7,700 nucleotides of DNA from an uncultured bacterium (lineage in GTDB: Bacteria > Planctomycetota > UBA1135 > UBA2386), in contig CALKYL010000075.1 of NCBI GenBank assembly GCA_938003515.1, positions 1 through 7,700 on the forward strand. The letters run 5' to 3'. The position numbers and the translations under genes were made by a program. The notes under the pieces were generated by a model. The model was not told where the DNA came from, ran no database searches, and saw nothing but the letters and a program-made list of their open reading frames with translations. This document shows, piece after piece, positions 7,309-7,700 of the stretch (its first letter is position 1; each line of letters opens with the position of its first letter).

Positions 7309-7700
7309 ATGGCCGCGCCGACGCTCGACGAGGTCCTCGACCTCCTGCACGAGATCGCGCCGCTCGAGCTGGCCGCCGACTGGGACAACGTCGGGCTGCT
7401 CCTGCGGCCGCGCGCGCGCGCCAGCCGGGTGCGCCGGGCGCTGCTGACGGTCGATCTGACCGAGCCGGTCGTCGACGAGGCGAAGGCCTGGCGCGCCGAC
7501 CTCGTCGTCGCCTACCCCCCGCCGATCTTCCGGCCGCTCGCGCGCCTCGACGCGCGCGACCCCGGCGCGCGGCGGCTGGTCGCGGCGCTGCGCGCCGGCT
7601 TCCCGGTCTATTCGCCGCACACGGCGCTCGACGCCTCGCCGGGGGGGCTGGCCGACTGGCTGGTCGAGGGCGCGGTCGGCGGCGAGGCGCCGACGTCGGT
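7309..7700 (+). CDS. NIF3-like dinuclear metal-centre protein (DUF34/YbgI family), 3' end outside the window
   Basis: The first 130 codons of a NIF3/YbgI-family protein, open to the window edge. The family is ring-forming and binds two metal ions. Its function is unsettled, although it is often labelled 'GTP cyclohydrolase I type 2-like'. Visible marks are ELAADWDNVGLLL (20-32), ALLTVDLTEPVVDEA (44-58), IFRPLARL (73-80) and YSPHTALDASPGGLADWLVE (101-120), which is close to the eukaryotic NIF3L1 version of this segment. Asp108 in HTALDA is the conserved metal-ligand aspartate. At the histidine site the sequence is AYPPPIF (68-74), where NIF3L1-type proteins have a Tyr-His-Pro-Pro order, so the ligand histidine is Pro70 here. 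The ATG lies 3 bases after the M16 stop, with a weak GAG just before it, so it is probably the fifth gene of the operon. Confidence 0.87.
   Translation, partial: MAAPTLDEVLDLLHEIAPLELAADWDNVGLLLRPRARASRVRRALLTVDLTEPVVDEAKAWRADLVVAYPPPIFRPLARLDARDPGARRLVAALRAGFPVYSPHTALDASPGGLADWLVEGAVGGEAPTS

Noticed and set aside
5851..7620. A 589-codon open frame on the - strand opposite the second M16 gene
   Set aside because: Low-complexity Arg/Ala/Asp/His/Glu composition with no family motif, and it lies opposite well-supported M16 and NIF3-like genes.

Overview
The window is chromosomal DNA from a bacterium with very high GC content, where almost every third codon position is G or C. Genes are packed tightly, with overlapping start and stop codons. 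The gene set (ManA, RluB-type pseudouridine synthase, an M16 peptidase pair, a NIF3-like protein) is housekeeping in character and does not fix the lineage. A high-GC group such as Myxococcota or Planctomycetota would fit, but that is a weak guess. I see no tRNA, rRNA, CRISPR array, insertion sequence or phage gene.

Left part (1-1033, + strand): a glycosyltransferase-like protein of about 339 residues whose reading frame is broken by one extra base near 238-240. Its 3' end overlaps the 3' end of the next gene by 52 bases. Middle (982-2655, - strand): a YfcC/DcuC-family membrane transporter. The loop after its first membrane segment carries about 100 extra residues, and part of this matches an XRE/Cro-type helix-turn-helix without gaps. 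This is the most unusual thing in the window. A 105-base divergent intergenic region (2656-2760) follows.

Right part (2761-7700, + strand): five genes that look like one operon: manA (class I mannose-6-phosphate isomerase), an RluB-type 23S rRNA pseudouridine synthase, two adjacent M16 peptidase-family proteins, and the start of a NIF3-like metal protein that runs off the window. Junctions are 1-base overlap, 4-base overlap, 4-base overlap and a 3-base gap. The two M16 proteins are complementary. The first keeps the HxxEH zinc site but has lost the Arg/Tyr substrate-anchor pair. The second has lost HxxEH but keeps Arg/Tyr. This is the pattern of an obligate catalytic/non-catalytic heterodimer. 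The NIF3-like protein has a proline where its relatives have a metal-binding histidine.

I found no clear-cut new multi-gene system. The candidates for a second look are the transporter with the helix-turn-helix-like insert, the frameshifted glycosyltransferase gene and the altered NIF3 metal site.
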